DNA from: Flavobacterium sp. ZT3R18
GTDB lineage: Bacteria > Bacteroidota > Bacteroidia > Flavobacteriales > Flavobacteriaceae
Direction of reading: 5' to 3'
DNA: 64,000 nt
Assembly (NCBI RefSeq): GCF_007097385.1
Contig: NZ_VJZS01000002.1
Location: forward strand, 2,015-66,014
In this document: positions 1-10,426 of the stretch, one piece after another
How the letters are laid out: the number at the start of each line of letters is the position of its first letter
Position numbering within the stretch: the first letter of the stretch is position 1
Program-made: the position numbers and the translations under genes
The notes under the pieces: model-generated
The model's database searches: none
Told to the model about the DNA's origin: nothing
What the model saw: the letters and a program-made list of their open reading frames with translations, nothing else

Positions 1-3000
1 CTGCCGGCAAGGCATTGATAGTAAAATCCTCTTTATATGTACAATCTTTATCGTCTTTCACTTGGAACGTATAGGTACCTGGTACCAATCCTGTAAATGA
101 AGTCGATAATTGATATGGCGTTACAGATCCAGCTGGTGCTATTATCTGATATGTTTTTATTCCTGAACCTCCTGTAGTAGTTGCTATACTAACATCAGAT
201 TTATTTGCAGGACACATTAAAGCCGAATTTGTAAAAGTTAAATCCGTTGGAGGTGTCAAAGGCACTATTGTAACTGGTGCCGTAACAAAAGTACAATTGT
301 TTACATCTTTAATGGTGATAGTGTAAGTACCATTTGTCAATCCGGTAAATGTAGGCAAAGCCTGGAAAGTAGTCCCGTTAATACTGTAACGGTATGCTCC
401 TGTTCCTCCTCCAACTGTCTGAGCTTCAATAGTTGCATTCTGCAAACAAGTATAAGGAACTGTAACTACTGCAGTCCCCGAAATTGTAACTGGTTGTGAT
501 AAAGTAACTGAACCGTTAAAAGTACAGTTTTTGCTGTCTGTAACTACATAAGGATAAGCGGTATTTGCTTTTAAACCAGTATATAAAGTCGTACTGGAAG
601 AACCCAATCCATTAAAGTTATAAGTATAGGGACCAACTCCTCCTGATGCTGAAATTTGAACCGAACCATTAGTACCTCCATTACATGTCGGATTTACATC
701 CGTTGTAGTCGCTGATACAGGAACTAATGCTTTGATAGTGGCCGTTGTAGTGGCAGGGCAACTATTCGCATCTGTTACAACAAAAGTATAAATATCTGCA
801 TTGGCATTACTCACGCTTTGAGTAAAACTTAAAGCAGCACTTGGAGAGGAAGAAGTACTTGGCGTACCAGCTCCTTTTTGAACGGTATAAGTATATGGAG
901 CTGTTCCTCCTGCAATGTTAACTGTTATTGTAGCATTTGGAGTTGCAGAACAATCCAAAGTTTTAGTTACAGTCGCAACAGGAAGTAATTGAGATGCAAT
1001 GATAATACTCGAAATCGTAGCCGTACAATTATTACTGTCTGTTACAATAACCGTATGAGTACCCGGGGATACATTACTGAAACTATTTGTATTGATAGCT
1101 GCGTTACTATCTAATTTATATGTAAATGGCCCCACTCCTCCAGTAACATTCACCACCAAAGTGGCAGGATTAGAAGGCGTATAACACCAGTCTGTAGTGG
1201 CGTCTAACGTTGCTGTTAATCCTGGCGCTGCATTTACAGTTATGGCTTTTCCTACTAGAGTAGCACACAAATTAGCATCTCTAACAAACACAGTATAATT
1301 ACCTGGTACTACATTGGTAAAGTCGGCATTAGTATTGAAAGCCTTGATTACTGTTACCCCTTGACGCAACTCATATTGATAAGCAGGAGTTCCACCTCCT
1401 CCTACGGCTGTGATAGTAGCACCCGTAGTACAGGTTGCCATTTTTGTAATCGAAGCATTAACCGTTAGCGTTGCAGGTGCACTAATAACCGGAGCAAAAG
1501 ATTTTGTACAAGCTACTACAGAAGCAGTTTTCGGTTTAATTATTACATTATAAGTAGCTGCCCCTAAATTAGGAATCGTTACAGGCGTTGTTGTTGTTGT
1601 TGTCCAAGTTCCTCCATTGTCTATAGAATACTGGAATCCAGCGGCATCAAAATTCTGAGCCGCAATAGTAATAGAACCATTGTTAGCGCCAGCACAAGTT
1701 ACATTCGTACTTCCTGAAATTTGAGCCGTAAAAGCTTTTCCTGTAGGTACAACTATAGTAAAATCTTTTGTAGTGATACATGACTTTGGTAATTGGTATA
1801 CTTTGATGTCATCAATAACTGCATCATTTCCACCATAAGCAATACTACCAGAACGAATCTTGAAAGTTAAACTTGTATTAGCTCCTGGATTTAAGGATAA
1901 AGATTTTAGATTCCAAAGCTCATTATTAGGAATAACACCTGTTGCTTGTGAAGCAACTACTGTTCCTGAACCATTTACTAATTCTATTATAAAATCTGGA
2001 TTAACTGCACTTATAGTATTTCTCAATAAATTACCAAGATATAAATCAACTTTAACGGGCTGATTAGGAATCACATCTACAATTGACTTACTGTATAAAA
2101 CACCATAGTTTCCTGCAGCACTACCAATATTCACTAATAAATAGCGTCCGTCAGTTACAGCAGGAGTAAAAACAGTATGGTCTTTGAAATGATACCATGC
2201 GCCAACATTTGTACTACTTGGATCATCTGACCTCCAAAAGAAACTAGCCACAGAGTATTGATTATCTTCAACAGAACGTGTTGGATTTGGACAAAAATAA
2301 GGTGCTAACACATGCTGATCATTAAAACAATAAGCTGACGCAATACCCGAAGTTGTCGTTGGTGTACCTTTCCCAAAATCTTCATTCAATAAATTACTGT
2401 AAGTAGGTACTGAGGTAAGTTTGTATTCTACTCTAACGGCATGACTCCCTGGGGCAACATTTAAAAACTCATTTGATGGATTATTTAAATTTTTCACGTT
2501 ATCCAAATAGTATTCGTATGAATAAGAAGCTGAACCTGGATTATTGATTATAACCTTACTTGTCGCCGTTCCGTCACAATTAAAATCTACTGGAGTATTA
2601 ACATTGATAGTAGGCGCAACAGGTTCTGGATCAATAATAACTCCTGGCATTGCAAAAACACAACCATTCGCATCTTTGACATAAACGGTATATGTACCTG
2701 GAGCTTTGTAGGCGTCATTTATTGGTGTCCAAGTCGCCTGATTATCGAAACTGTATTCATAAGGCGCATTTCCTCCTTGCGGATTGGTAATACGTATTTT
2801 ACCCTCCTTTGCAGGTCCACAACCCGCCAACTCAGAAACTCCCGCAGAAGCCGTTAAAGCTTGAGCAGGCTCCGTAATTATAATCGTTTGCGGTCCATCA
2901 AAACAATCAACACCTCCTAAAGAATATTTAAGCATTGCAGTATAAGTCCCTGCCGGAAGATTAGAAAAAGTTGCATTTGATGAATAGGTTGTTCCGTCTA

Positions 3001-6000
3001 TACTATACGACAAAGCATACCCATACACATTCGTTACATTGAATTTAATTTCTGCTGTACTAGAACCATAACATTTTACATTTGTTGGTATTACAGTATA
3101 TACTGGTTTTGGGTTGTCAGCAATAGTAATATCAGCAATAGTAAATTCACAGTTATTAAAATCAACCACTTTAATACTATAAGTACCCGCCGTAGTTATC
3201 GAAATAATAGGAGACCCTTGAAAATCGGTGGTACTATTGACAAAATAAGTAAAAGGTCCTGTTCCGCCAACTGGAGTTACAGTAATTTCACCACTCTCAC
3301 AAGTTAACGCTTTAGTAATGTTAGCAGTAGCCGTCAACTTCGCTGGTTCTATTAAAATTACCGTTCCTGTAATATCACAACCGTCTTCAGTTTTCACTCT
3401 ATAATCGTAAGTCCCCGGATCCAGATTACTAAACGTATAATCATTTGCCATAATAGGTCCAACACTATTTACTGGTGTTCCTCCTTTAGAAATACTAAAG
3501 TAGTACTGCGCACGAACATCATTGGCTGCCAATTTAACCGAACCTTTTCCACCATAACACAAAGGGTCATTTACGGTAGTCGTTACAGTAAAATCACGTT
3601 TCCTAATTTGGATACCAGGAATTGTAAATACACAACGATTCGGAACGTTAACTGTAGAGCGAATGTAAACCGTGTAGATGTTAGGTGTGGAGATTGGCAA
3701 AATAGTACTAGGCTGGTAGGTTACCCCATCCAAACTGTACTCATAGCCACTTCCTGCAGCAGGTGTACCTACTACAATTTCACCATTTGTATTACAAATA
3801 ATATCTCTTGATGTCGCGGTTGGATTTAATTTATTTTCATATACATTAAAGAAATAACGACTGAAACAACCATTTACATAAGTGAGTGTCACACGGTATT
3901 GTCCTTGCACTCCAACGTTAAAATCTGGACCAGTAGCTACTTGAGTCCAAGTACAAATATTGGTTTCATCAGCACATGTCGTACCACTTACGAGTGCACA
4001 ATTACTTTTTTCCCAAACAATTGAATTCGTATCGGTTACACCCGATCTAATATATCGCTTAGCATTATCGCCACACAAATAAATATTAGGAAGAAGTTTA
4101 CCATCGTTAGCACACTTTACCACTTCATCTGCAAAAGGAATCACTGGGTTAACTGTTGTCGATCCAAAAGGTTCTACAGTAATCGTTTGATCAATAGACA
4201 CGCAAGGTGCTAAAGCAGTATTATGGACATAGTAGGTACCCACATTAGTCACTGTGATGGATTGCGTTGTACCAATAACCGGACTACCGGTAGGACTAGT
4301 AGACCACGAGTATTTATCATAACCGTTAGCCGCTGAGATAGTAACATTTTTACCACACAATTGATATTTTCGGGTATACTTACATCCCCCTACTCCTACA
4401 AGGAAGTTGGTCGCTGAGGGTGTAGCTAAGTTACAGTTTCCAAAAACAGAGATACTCGGATCATCTGTAATGACAGCTGGATTCGTAGTGCCTTTATACG
4501 TACCAAATGCCTGATTTTTGATTTGATCTGAACATGCGTCACTCAAGTCATTACAATTAGGAACGACTTGAACTCCAAATTTAACAATCCATTGGTTACC
4601 ATTTATTTTTACCAGATTATTCGGTACTGTAAAAATGATGGTACGTGTTGCTGCCGTATAGGTATAGGTAATACCAGAACCACTTGGCACCACTATATTA
4701 TTGGGATCAAAAATAATATTTACAGGCAAGATATCTTTTATGGTAAAAGAATCCGCGTCATCATTACCCACGTTTTTAAACCCAATTTCATAATTCAAAT
4801 AATCACCTAAAGTGACGTTTGAATTTCCAATATCAACACCTGCTGTATTTTTTACAATTTTAGTCAATACAATTTTAGGTTCAATAATATCAACAGCAAA
4901 GGTGGTTACATAAACAGCATAAGTATCCGAAGTCGAGGTTAGACGAAAAGTCGCTCCTGTTTCACCATTAGGTATGACTTGATTTGAAGGATTGTTCACA
5001 TTCAACAAATCCATGTCAAATCCTAATGTATTCAAACTATTAGGCACTCTTGTACTTACATTGACCGAAAACGGCGTTGTTGCACTCGGTACAGTAATAC
5101 TGGAATTAAATACATTGTCTAATGGATTTAGTGAGTTGTTGACATAAGTAAAACCACCAACAGCTGTATTGGCTTTAATAAGCAAATCATCACCAAAAAG
5201 TTTTGCTTCCCCTTCTTGAGCTGCTACTCCAATTGTCGCTCTAACAGGAAGTGGAGCTGGTAATGCTTTAAAACCATTTACGGTAAAATCTAAATTTTTC
5301 AATGTGCTGGTAATCCCCGCAAAACCATCAAAAGTAGAAATATATCTACTTGGCAACGTAGGACTTTCATAAATGATAACCAAAGTCCAACCAGCCATCG
5401 AACCAGAACTCTTTTTACCTTTTGCCGCTCTGATGTTGGCGGCAAAATAATTTCCATTTGGATCTGTCAATAATTGTAACATACTTGTTACATTCTTATA
5501 ACAAACATAAGGCGCATTCGTAAATGAAGAAGCGGGAGGCGCTTTGTAACCATTAAAAATAATATCATCTTCATCTCCAACAGGATCTGCTGCATTATCA
5601 GCTACTAAAGTGGTATAATTGGCTGCTCCTGGCACTTTAAATTTAATCTGGTTCCAATCGTTTAATCGGGGGGTACCTTTTGTATTTGAATCTGAATCAG
5701 TACTTCTTTCATACGGATATATCGCCGTCCAATACAAACCTGCATAAACAACACGTTTACAACTATTGCTGATATTTAACTCCGCACTGCTGGACGCAAA
5801 TGTTGTTGGATCGGTGTCAATATCAGTATATTCTTGATTAAGCCCATTATTATTAGATACTGTATTATAATTTTGATTGGCTTCAGTGGTTAGAGTGGCT
5901 AGATTTGTCGGAGTACCATTAGGATCTGCAGCACTAAAAGTAGGTTGGGTCGTAGTACGACTCATCATGCTATTCCCTACAAAAATAACATCCCCTTTGA

Positions 6001-6265
6001 TACGCATATTCCCTCCTGGTAATCGAGGCGCAAATGCTTTACCCACCTGTGAAAAACCGGTATAAGTACTTAAGATAAAAAAAACAGGGATTAGTAGTGT
6101 TTTCTTAAGTTGCTTTGAATCACAAAAAGACAGACTATATCCATCATTCTTGATTAAAATCATTTCTTTTATCATTGAGCAACCCAAAATAAAGGCTGAT
6201 TTTAAGCTATTCAATAACAAGAATAAATCCCAAAAAAATATTTTTGAAAAAGTAGGTTTTTTCAT
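1..6265 (-). CDS. SprB-like giant surface adhesin (partial, C-terminus beyond left edge)
   Basis: About 2,088 residues are visible and the frame is still open at base 1. After a signal-type hydrophobic stretch (LLIPVFFILSTYTGFSQ, about residues 57-73) comes a globular region, then a DUF11-like segment (about residues 465-570, GDYLNYEIGFKNVGN). A long series of SprB-type repeats of roughly 80 residues follows to the edge, each with a variant of GTYTVxVKDxxxC, interrupted by one jelly-roll-like domain (about residues 1260-1500). In Flavobacterium such proteins are T9SS-exported, mobile gliding adhesins; that role is inferred from the repeats, and the expected sorting domain lies outside the window. 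The start at 6265 (MKKPTFSK) gives an unusually long leader; in-frame ATGs at 6175 and 6163 are alternatives. The T9SS partner genes lie upstream on the same strand. Confidence 0.85.
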   Translation of the reverse strand, partial: MKKPTFSKIFFWDLFLLLNSLKSAFILGCSMIKEMILIKNDGYSLSFCDSKQLKKTLLIPVFFILSTYTGFSQVGKAFAPRLPGGNMRIKGDVIFVGNSMMSRTTTQPTFSAADPNGTPTNLATLTTEANQNYNTVSNNNGLNQEYTDIDTDPTTFASSSAELNISNSCKRVVYAGLYWTAIYPYERSTDSDSNTKGTPRLNDWNQIKFKVPGAANYTTLVADNAADPVGDEDDIIFNGYKAPPASSFTNAPYVCYKNVTSMLQLLTDPNGNYFAANIRAAKGKKSSGSMAGWTLVIIYESPTLPSRYISTFDGFAGITSTLKNLDFTVNGFKALPAPLPVRATIGVAAQEGEAKLFGDDLLIKANTAVGGFTYVNNSLNPLDNVFNSSITVPSATTPFSVNVSTRVPNSLNTLGFDMDLLNVNNPSNQVIPNGETGATFRLTSTSDTYAVYVTTFAVDIIEPKIVLTKIVKNTAGVDIGNSNVTLGDYLNYEIGFKNVGNDDADSFTIKDILPVNIIFDPNNIVVPSGSGITYTYTAATRTIIFTVPNNLVKINGNQWIVKFGVQVVPNCNDLSDACSDQIKNQAFGTYKGTTNPAVITDDPSISVFGNCNLATPSATNFLVGVGGCKYTRKYQLCGKNVTISAANGYDKYSWSTSPTGSPVIGTTQSITVTNVGTYYVHNTALAPCVSIDQTITVEPFGSTTVNPVIPFADEVVKCANDGKLLPNIYLCGDNAKRYIRSGVTDTNSIVWEKSNCALVSGTTCADETNICTWTQVATGPDFNVGVQGQYRVTLTYVNGCFSRYFFNVYENKLNPTATSRDIICNTNGEIVVGTPAAGSGYEYSLDGVTYQPSTILPISTPNIYTVYIRSTVNVPNRCVFTIPGIQIRKRDFTVTTTVNDPLCYGGKGSVKLAANDVRAQYYFSISKGGTPVNSVGPIMANDYTFSNLDPGTYDYRVKTEDGCDITGTVILIEPAKLTATANITKALTCESGEITVTPVGGTGPFTYFVNSTTDFQGSPIISITTAGTYSIKVVDFNNCEFTIADITIADNPKPVYTVIPTNVKCYGSSTAEIKFNVTNVYGYALSYSIDGTTYSSNATFSNLPAGTYTAMLKYSLGGVDCFDGPQTIIITEPAQALTASAGVSELAGCGPAKEGKIRITNPQGGNAPYEYSFDNQATWTPINDAYKAPGTYTVYVKDANGCVFAMPGVIIDPEPVAPTINVNTPVDFNCDGTATSKVIINNPGSASYSYEYYLDNVKNLNNPSNEFLNVAPGSHAVRVEYKLTSVPTYSNLLNEDFGKGTPTTTSGIASAYCFNDQHVLAPYFCPNPTRSVEDNQYSVASFFWRSDDPSSTNVGAWYHFKDHTVFTPAVTDGRYLLVNIGSAAGNYGVLYSKSIVDVIPNQPVKVDLYLGNLLRNTISAVNPDFIIELVNGSGTVVASQATGVIPNNELWNLKSLSLNPGANTSLTFKIRSGSIAYGGNDAVIDDIKVYQLPKSCITTKDFTIVVPTGKAFTAQISGSTNVTCAGANNGSITIAAQNFDAAGFQYSIDNGGTWTTTTTTPVTIPNLGAATYNVIIKPKTASVVACTKSFAPVISAPATLTVNASITKMATCTTGATITAVGGGGTPAYQYELRQGVTVIKAFNTNADFTNVVPGNYTVFVRDANLCATLVGKAITVNAAPGLTATLDATTDWCYTPSNPATLVVNVTGGVGPFTYKLDSNAAINTNSFSNVSPGTHTVIVTDSNNCTATISSIIIASQLLPVATVTKTLDCSATPNATITVNIAGGTAPYTYTVQKGAGTPSTSSSPSAALSFTQSVSNANADIYTFVVTDANSCPATTTATIKALVPVSATTTDVNPTCNGGTNGSVQISASGGVGPYTYNFNGLGSSSTTLYTGLKANTAYPYVVTDSKNCTFNGSVTLSQPVTISGTAVVTVPYTCLQNATIEAQTVGGGTGAYRYSINGTTFQALPTFTGLTNGTYTITIKDVNNCTFVTAPVTIVPLTPPTDLTFTNSALMCPANKSDVSIATTTGGSGIKTYQIIAPAGSVTPYQLSTSFTGLVPGTYTFQVKDDKDCTYKEDFTINALPA

Positions 6266-6284
6266 ATTGATTATATTTACGGAG

Positions 6285-6330
6285 TTTCTTTTACTATATT
6301 CTTTGGGGCAAAAGGATATAGTAAAAGAAA
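6285..6330. promoter_or_regulatory. 20-bp-arm hairpin upstream of the adhesin gene
   Basis: Arms at 6285-6304 and 6311-6330 are complementary over 20 bases with one wobble, around a 6-base loop (GGGGCA). It lies 20 bases before the chosen start of the adhesin, so it would be in the 5' leader. There is no T-run after it on the minus strand, so it is not a plain intrinsic terminator. The rest of the 6266-6582 gap is AT-rich and holds no gene I can support. Confidence 0.6.
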
Positions 6331-6582
6331 ATCATTTTTTATTAAATGCTGAATTTTAAATCTAATAATGCAGTTGTAAATTAAATCCTATCGCTAGAAA
6401 ACTACAAAGACATCATTTTTATTTAGTTATATTTTTTTATCATCATAATTAATTATAAAAAACTCACAATTTGTATATTTTTACTACAAAACATAAGTTA
6501 AGAGGCTAAAATATACTTTTTATAACAATATTGTATGTTTTTTTTAAATTATTATTTTTAAAAAAAATCTATTCTTACAAAT

Positions 6583-9500
6583 TTATTTTTCAATCTTAAC
6601 AATCACCATTTTACTATTGTATGGTTTGTTCCCTTTGGACTCTAATGCTTGTGTTGCCTCATCCAAATTATCAAACTTAGCATCGTAAATAAAGTACTTA
6701 CTTGAATTTGCATCGTAGAAGAAATTCACATCCTTTTGTCCGGCAGACATCGTTTTGGTAACAAAGGTATCTCTTTTTTGAACATCATTATGTACCGCAA
6801 TAATTAAATAATAACCACTTTCTACATTTTTATTGTTTTTAATGATCTGCATATTCGATTGACTGTCGCCAAAATCAAAGTCTTCCGCTTTAAGAGGAAC
6901 ACTACTCACCTTTGTTGTTTCTTTTAATCGTTTTAATGTAGCCATATCTTGTGCATATCGATCTTGATCATTCAATGAGGCTGCACGTTTGATTCTACGT
7001 TTTTTCTCAATTTCGGTTTCTACTTTAATTTGTTCTAGAGTTGTAATTAAAGTACCATTTGATTGCTCGGCTTTGGCTTGTTCTGCTTTCAAACTCTCTA
7101 TCGTTTTCAAATAATTTTGATTAATTAAATCATTTTTCGGTGCTTTTTTAAGTCTTTCATTATAAAGTCGGTTAAATTCAGCCAAAGAGGCATTTTGTGC
7201 CTTATTCACTTCCTCTATTTGAGCTCTAATGGCTTCCAATTCAGCATTTTCACCTGAGGTACTCTTGAATTCTACAGTAGTTTTCACAATTCCTTTGTCG
7301 CTTAAGTCATTTTCCTCTCTTAAGGCTTTTAAGGCTTTTTCTTTGTTGGCAACAGAAGCATCTAATCGAGTTAACAACTGTTGTTGTTTCTTTTTAGAAT
7401 CTTCTAATGTTTTGGTCAAATTATCCATCGACTTGCCATATTCGTCTTTAGGCATGGCATCGGCTTTGGCTTTGGCAAGAGCATCTATCGCAAGCTTGGC
7501 AGCGGCAGCGGCCTCCAGTCTATCTTGTTCTGCAACAGCATCGGCTTTTGCTTTCGCTTCGGCAGCTAGTTTTGCTTGAGCAGCAGCATCGGCTTTGGCT
7601 TTGGCATCCGCAGCTAATTTTGCTAGTGCTTCGGCATCCACTTTTGCTTTAGCATCAGCAGCTAGTTTTGCTTGAGCAGCAGCATCGGCTTTGGCTTTGG
7701 CATCAGCAGCTAATTTTGCTTGAGCTTCGGCATCCGCTTTAGCTTTGGCATCAGCAGCTAATTTGGCTTGTGCTTCGGCATCCGCTTTCGCTTTGGTATC
7801 GGCAGTTAATTTTGCTTGAGCAGCAGCATCGGCTTTGGCTTTGGCGTCTGCAGCTAATTTTGCTTGTGCTTCGGCATCCGCTTTGGCTTTGGCGTCTGCA
7901 GCTAATTTTGCTTGAGCAGCAGCATCGGCTTTGGCTTTGGCGTCTGCAGCTAGTTTTGCTTGAGCTTCGGCATCCGCTTTGGCTTTGGCATCCGCTTTTG
8001 CTTTAGCATCAGCAGCTAGTTTTGCTTGAGCAGCAGCATCGGCTTTGGCTTTGGCATCAGCAGCTAATTTTGCTTGAGCAGCAGCATCGGCTTTAGCTTT
8101 GGCATCAGCAGCTAATTTGGCTTGTGCTTCGGCATCCGCTTTGGCTTTGGCGTCTGCAGCTAATTTTGCTTGTGCTTCAGTAACAGCTTTAGCTTTGGCA
8201 TCCTCAGCTAATTTGGCTTGAGCTTCGGCATCGGCTTTCGCTTTGGCATCCGCAGCTAATTTTGCTTGAGCTTCGGCATCCGCTTTGGCTTTGGCGTCTG
8301 CAGCTAATTTTGCTTGAGCTTCGGCATCCGCTTTGGCTTTGGCGTCCTCAGCTAATTTGGTTTGTGCTTCGGCATCGGCTTTCGCTTTGGCATCCGCAGC
8401 TAATTTTGCTTGAGCTTCGGCATCCGCTTTGGCTTTGGCGTCTGCAGCTAATTTTGCTTGAGCTTCGGCATCCGCTTTGGCTTTGGCGTCCTCAGCTAAT
8501 TTGGTTTGTGCTTCGGCATCGGCTTTGGCTTTGGCGTCTGCAGCTAATTTGGCTTGAGCTTCGGCATCCGCTTTGGCTTTGGCGTCTGCAGCTAATTTTG
8601 CTTGTGCTTCTGCATCGGCTTTCGCTTTGGCATCTGCAGCTAATTTTGCTTGAGCTTCTGCATCCGCTTTCGCTTTGGCATCCGCAGCTAGTTTTGCTTG
8701 AGCAGCAGCATCCGCTTTGGCTTTGGCATCTGCAGCTAATTTGGCTTGAGCTTCTGCATCGGCTTTGGCTTTGGCATCTGCAGCTAATTTTGCTTGAGCT
8801 TCTGCATCCGCTTTGGCTTTAGCATCCGCAGCTAGTTTTGCTTGAGCAGCAGCATCCGCTTTGGCTTCTGCAGCTAATTTCACTTGAGATTCGGCATCCG
8901 CTTTTGCTTTAACATCCGCAGCTAGTTTGGCTTGGGCAGTTGCATCGGCATCCGCTTTCGCTTTAGCATCCGCAGCTAATTTTGCTTGAACTTGAGCATC
9001 GGCTTTCGCTTTGGCGTCTGCAGCTAGTTTGGCTTGAGCTTCTGATTTAGCTTTCGCTTTTGCATCAGCAGCTAGTTTTGCCTGAACTTCGGCGTCAGCT
9101 TTCGCTTTAGCATCAGCAGCTAATTTTACAGAAGCATCGGCATCCGCTTTCGCTTTGGCATCGGCTGCTAGTTTCGCTTTTGAGACAGCCGTTTCTGGTT
9201 TTTTATTCGCTACAATTAGTGCGGCGGCGGCATCGGCTTTGGCTTTTGCATCTACAACTAATTTATTTTTAGCAATAACAGCTTCTGCATCCGACTTCGC
9301 TTTAGCATCGGCAGCTAGTTTTGCTTTTGCAACAACAGCTTGTTTAGCATCGGCTTTCGCTTTTGCAGCAGCGGCCAATTTGGCTTTTGCTTCAGCTACA
9401 GCTTGAGCTTGAGTATTTGCAATTGCTTTAGTATCTGTTTTGGGTTTTGCAACTACCGTTTTACGAATTTCCTTAGGTGTTATAATAGCACCTTCTTCAT

Positions 9501-10425
9501 CATCGTCTCCATAATCGTAAGTATCATTTTTAAATTTATAGGCCAAAACAAGAATATGGGACGCTCCTAAGTTTGAAATATCACCCAATCCCATTCCATA
9601 AGAATACTCAAGTGCGATTTTTGGCGTGATATTGAATCCTAAACCAGCAGATACTCCCAACACAGAATTATAACCTGCCTGAGCCCAAATCCCTTTAGGA
9701 ATAGTAAACACAGCCGATCCCGAAATAATGGTTTGATCTTTATATAATTCGGTTTTTACGAGACCTGAGAATTTACTTTTGTCAAAGAAACCATAAGAAT
9801 CAAGAAATCCTGTGTACATAACATGCGCTTGTATCCCACTGTTAGGATCTTCTTTTAATAGGCCTGAATTAAAATTATAGGTCACTAAATTATTATAAGC
9901 AACTCCAAAATCAAAAAAAGCAGTCCCATAATTGATGCCTGGTGAAACTGCCATTAAAGTATTGGAAGGAATGTTATCTAGTGAGGGATCAGGAAAATTT
10001 GAAATTACTTTTCCGCTATTTAAACCACTTTTGTAGGCGCTTAAATTGATCCCAAATGTCAAATTACTGTCTTCTTCTAGAATAATATTATGGGCAAAAT
10101 TGGCCATAAGACCAAAGGTGGTTAATAGACCATAATTTTGTTGAAAAACACCCAAAGCAACACCTTGATTTTCTCTAAAACGACCAGAGTAATTTAAGAA
10201 ATACGTTTTTGGGGCGTTTTCGAATCCAGCCCATTGCGTTTTGTTAAACAAAGTTATGTAGGCCCCCTGTTGTCTTACAAAACTAAAAGTGGGATTGATT
10301 GTAAATGAATTGAATTTTAAAGAGTTCCCAGGTGGAATTACGAAAGAAACTGCTCCACCTTCTTGTGAATAGAAAACATGAATGGAACATAAAAAAAAGA
10401 AAACGCTTAAAAAAAAATTTTTCAT
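6583..10425 (-). CDS. PorP/SprF-like T9SS membrane protein with long Ala/Lys repeat and SPOR-like tail
   Basis: 1,280 residues. A signal peptide (ending SIHVFYSQ) leads into a PorP/SprF-type outer-membrane region (about residues 24-305: repeated beta-strand pattern, YGTAFFDFGVAYNN, IALEYSYGMGLGD). Residues about 330-1000 are almost entirely Ala, Lys, Asp, Glu and Gln in a 16-residue repeat, predicted as a very long helix. Residues about 1000-1200 form a charged coiled coil, and the last 80 (YYLIIAVHNDV to the end) resemble a SPOR or SPOR-like fold. PorP/SprF proteins sit next to T9SS cargo genes and help export or anchor them; here the gene starts one base after the stop of a type B cargo gene. 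The helical repeat recalls TolA-type spacers and could span the periplasm (inference). Usual PorP/SprF proteins are near 300 residues, so this is about four times longer. Confidence 0.8.
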   Translation of the reverse strand: MKNFFLSVFFFLCSIHVFYSQEGGAVSFVIPPGNSLKFNSFTINPTFSFVRQQGAYITLFNKTQWAGFENAPKTYFLNYSGRFRENQGVALGVFQQNYGLLTTFGLMANFAHNIILEEDSNLTFGINLSAYKSGLNSGKVISNFPDPSLDNIPSNTLMAVSPGINYGTAFFDFGVAYNNLVTYNFNSGLLKEDPNSGIQAHVMYTGFLDSYGFFDKSKFSGLVKTELYKDQTIISGSAVFTIPKGIWAQAGYNSVLGVSAGLGFNITPKIALEYSYGMGLGDISNLGASHILVLAYKFKNDTYDYGDDDEEGAIITPKEIRKTVVAKPKTDTKAIANTQAQAVAEAKAKLAAAAKAKADAKQAVVAKAKLAADAKAKSDAEAVIAKNKLVVDAKAKADAAAALIVANKKPETAVSKAKLAADAKAKADADASVKLAADAKAKADAEVQAKLAADAKAKAKSEAQAKLAADAKAKADAQVQAKLAADAKAKADADATAQAKLAADVKAKADAESQVKLAAEAKADAAAQAKLAADAKAKADAEAQAKLAADAKAKADAEAQAKLAADAKAKADAAAQAKLAADAKAKADAEAQAKLAADAKAKADAEAQAKLAADAKAKADAEAQAKLAADAKAKADAEAQTKLAEDAKAKADAEAQAKLAADAKAKADAEAQAKLAADAKAKADAEAQTKLAEDAKAKADAEAQAKLAADAKAKADAEAQAKLAADAKAKADAEAQAKLAEDAKAKAVTEAQAKLAADAKAKADAEAQAKLAADAKAKADAAAQAKLAADAKAKADAAAQAKLAADAKAKADAKAKADAEAQAKLAADAKAKADAAAQAKLAADAKAKADAEAQAKLAADAKAKADAAAQAKLTADTKAKADAEAQAKLAADAKAKADAEAQAKLAADAKAKADAAAQAKLAADAKAKVDAEALAKLAADAKAKADAAAQAKLAAEAKAKADAVAEQDRLEAAAAAKLAIDALAKAKADAMPKDEYGKSMDNLTKTLEDSKKKQQQLLTRLDASVANKEKALKALREENDLSDKGIVKTTVEFKSTSGENAELEAIRAQIEEVNKAQNASLAEFNRLYNERLKKAPKNDLINQNYLKTIESLKAEQAKAEQSNGTLITTLEQIKVETEIEKKRRIKRAASLNDQDRYAQDMATLKRLKETTKVSSVPLKAEDFDFGDSQSNMQIIKNNKNVESGYYLIIAVHNDVQKRDTFVTKTMSAGQKDVNFFYDANSSKYFIYDAKFDNLDEATQALESKGNKPYNSKMVIVKIEK
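7500..9180 (-). repeat. 48-bp coding tandem repeat, about 34 units
   Basis: The unit encodes variants of AKLAADAKAKADAEAQ. Most units are exactly 16 codons; one carries a six-residue duplication (AKADAK). Units with LAED instead of LAAD recur at every third position in the middle of the array, which suggests 144-bp block duplications. Open frames on the opposite strand here are by-products of the repeat. Confidence 0.92.
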
Positions 10426-10426
10426 A

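Noticed and set aside
6150..6359. 69-residue plus-strand frame next to the adhesin start
   Set aside because: It runs antisense across the adhesin leader and hairpin, and no recognisable family or promoter supports it.
7770..8822. Long open frames on the plus strand with repeated Leu/Trp/Arg peptides
   Set aside because: They are the antisense reading of the coding repeat in the PorP/SprF-like gene; the low-complexity composition opens several frames.
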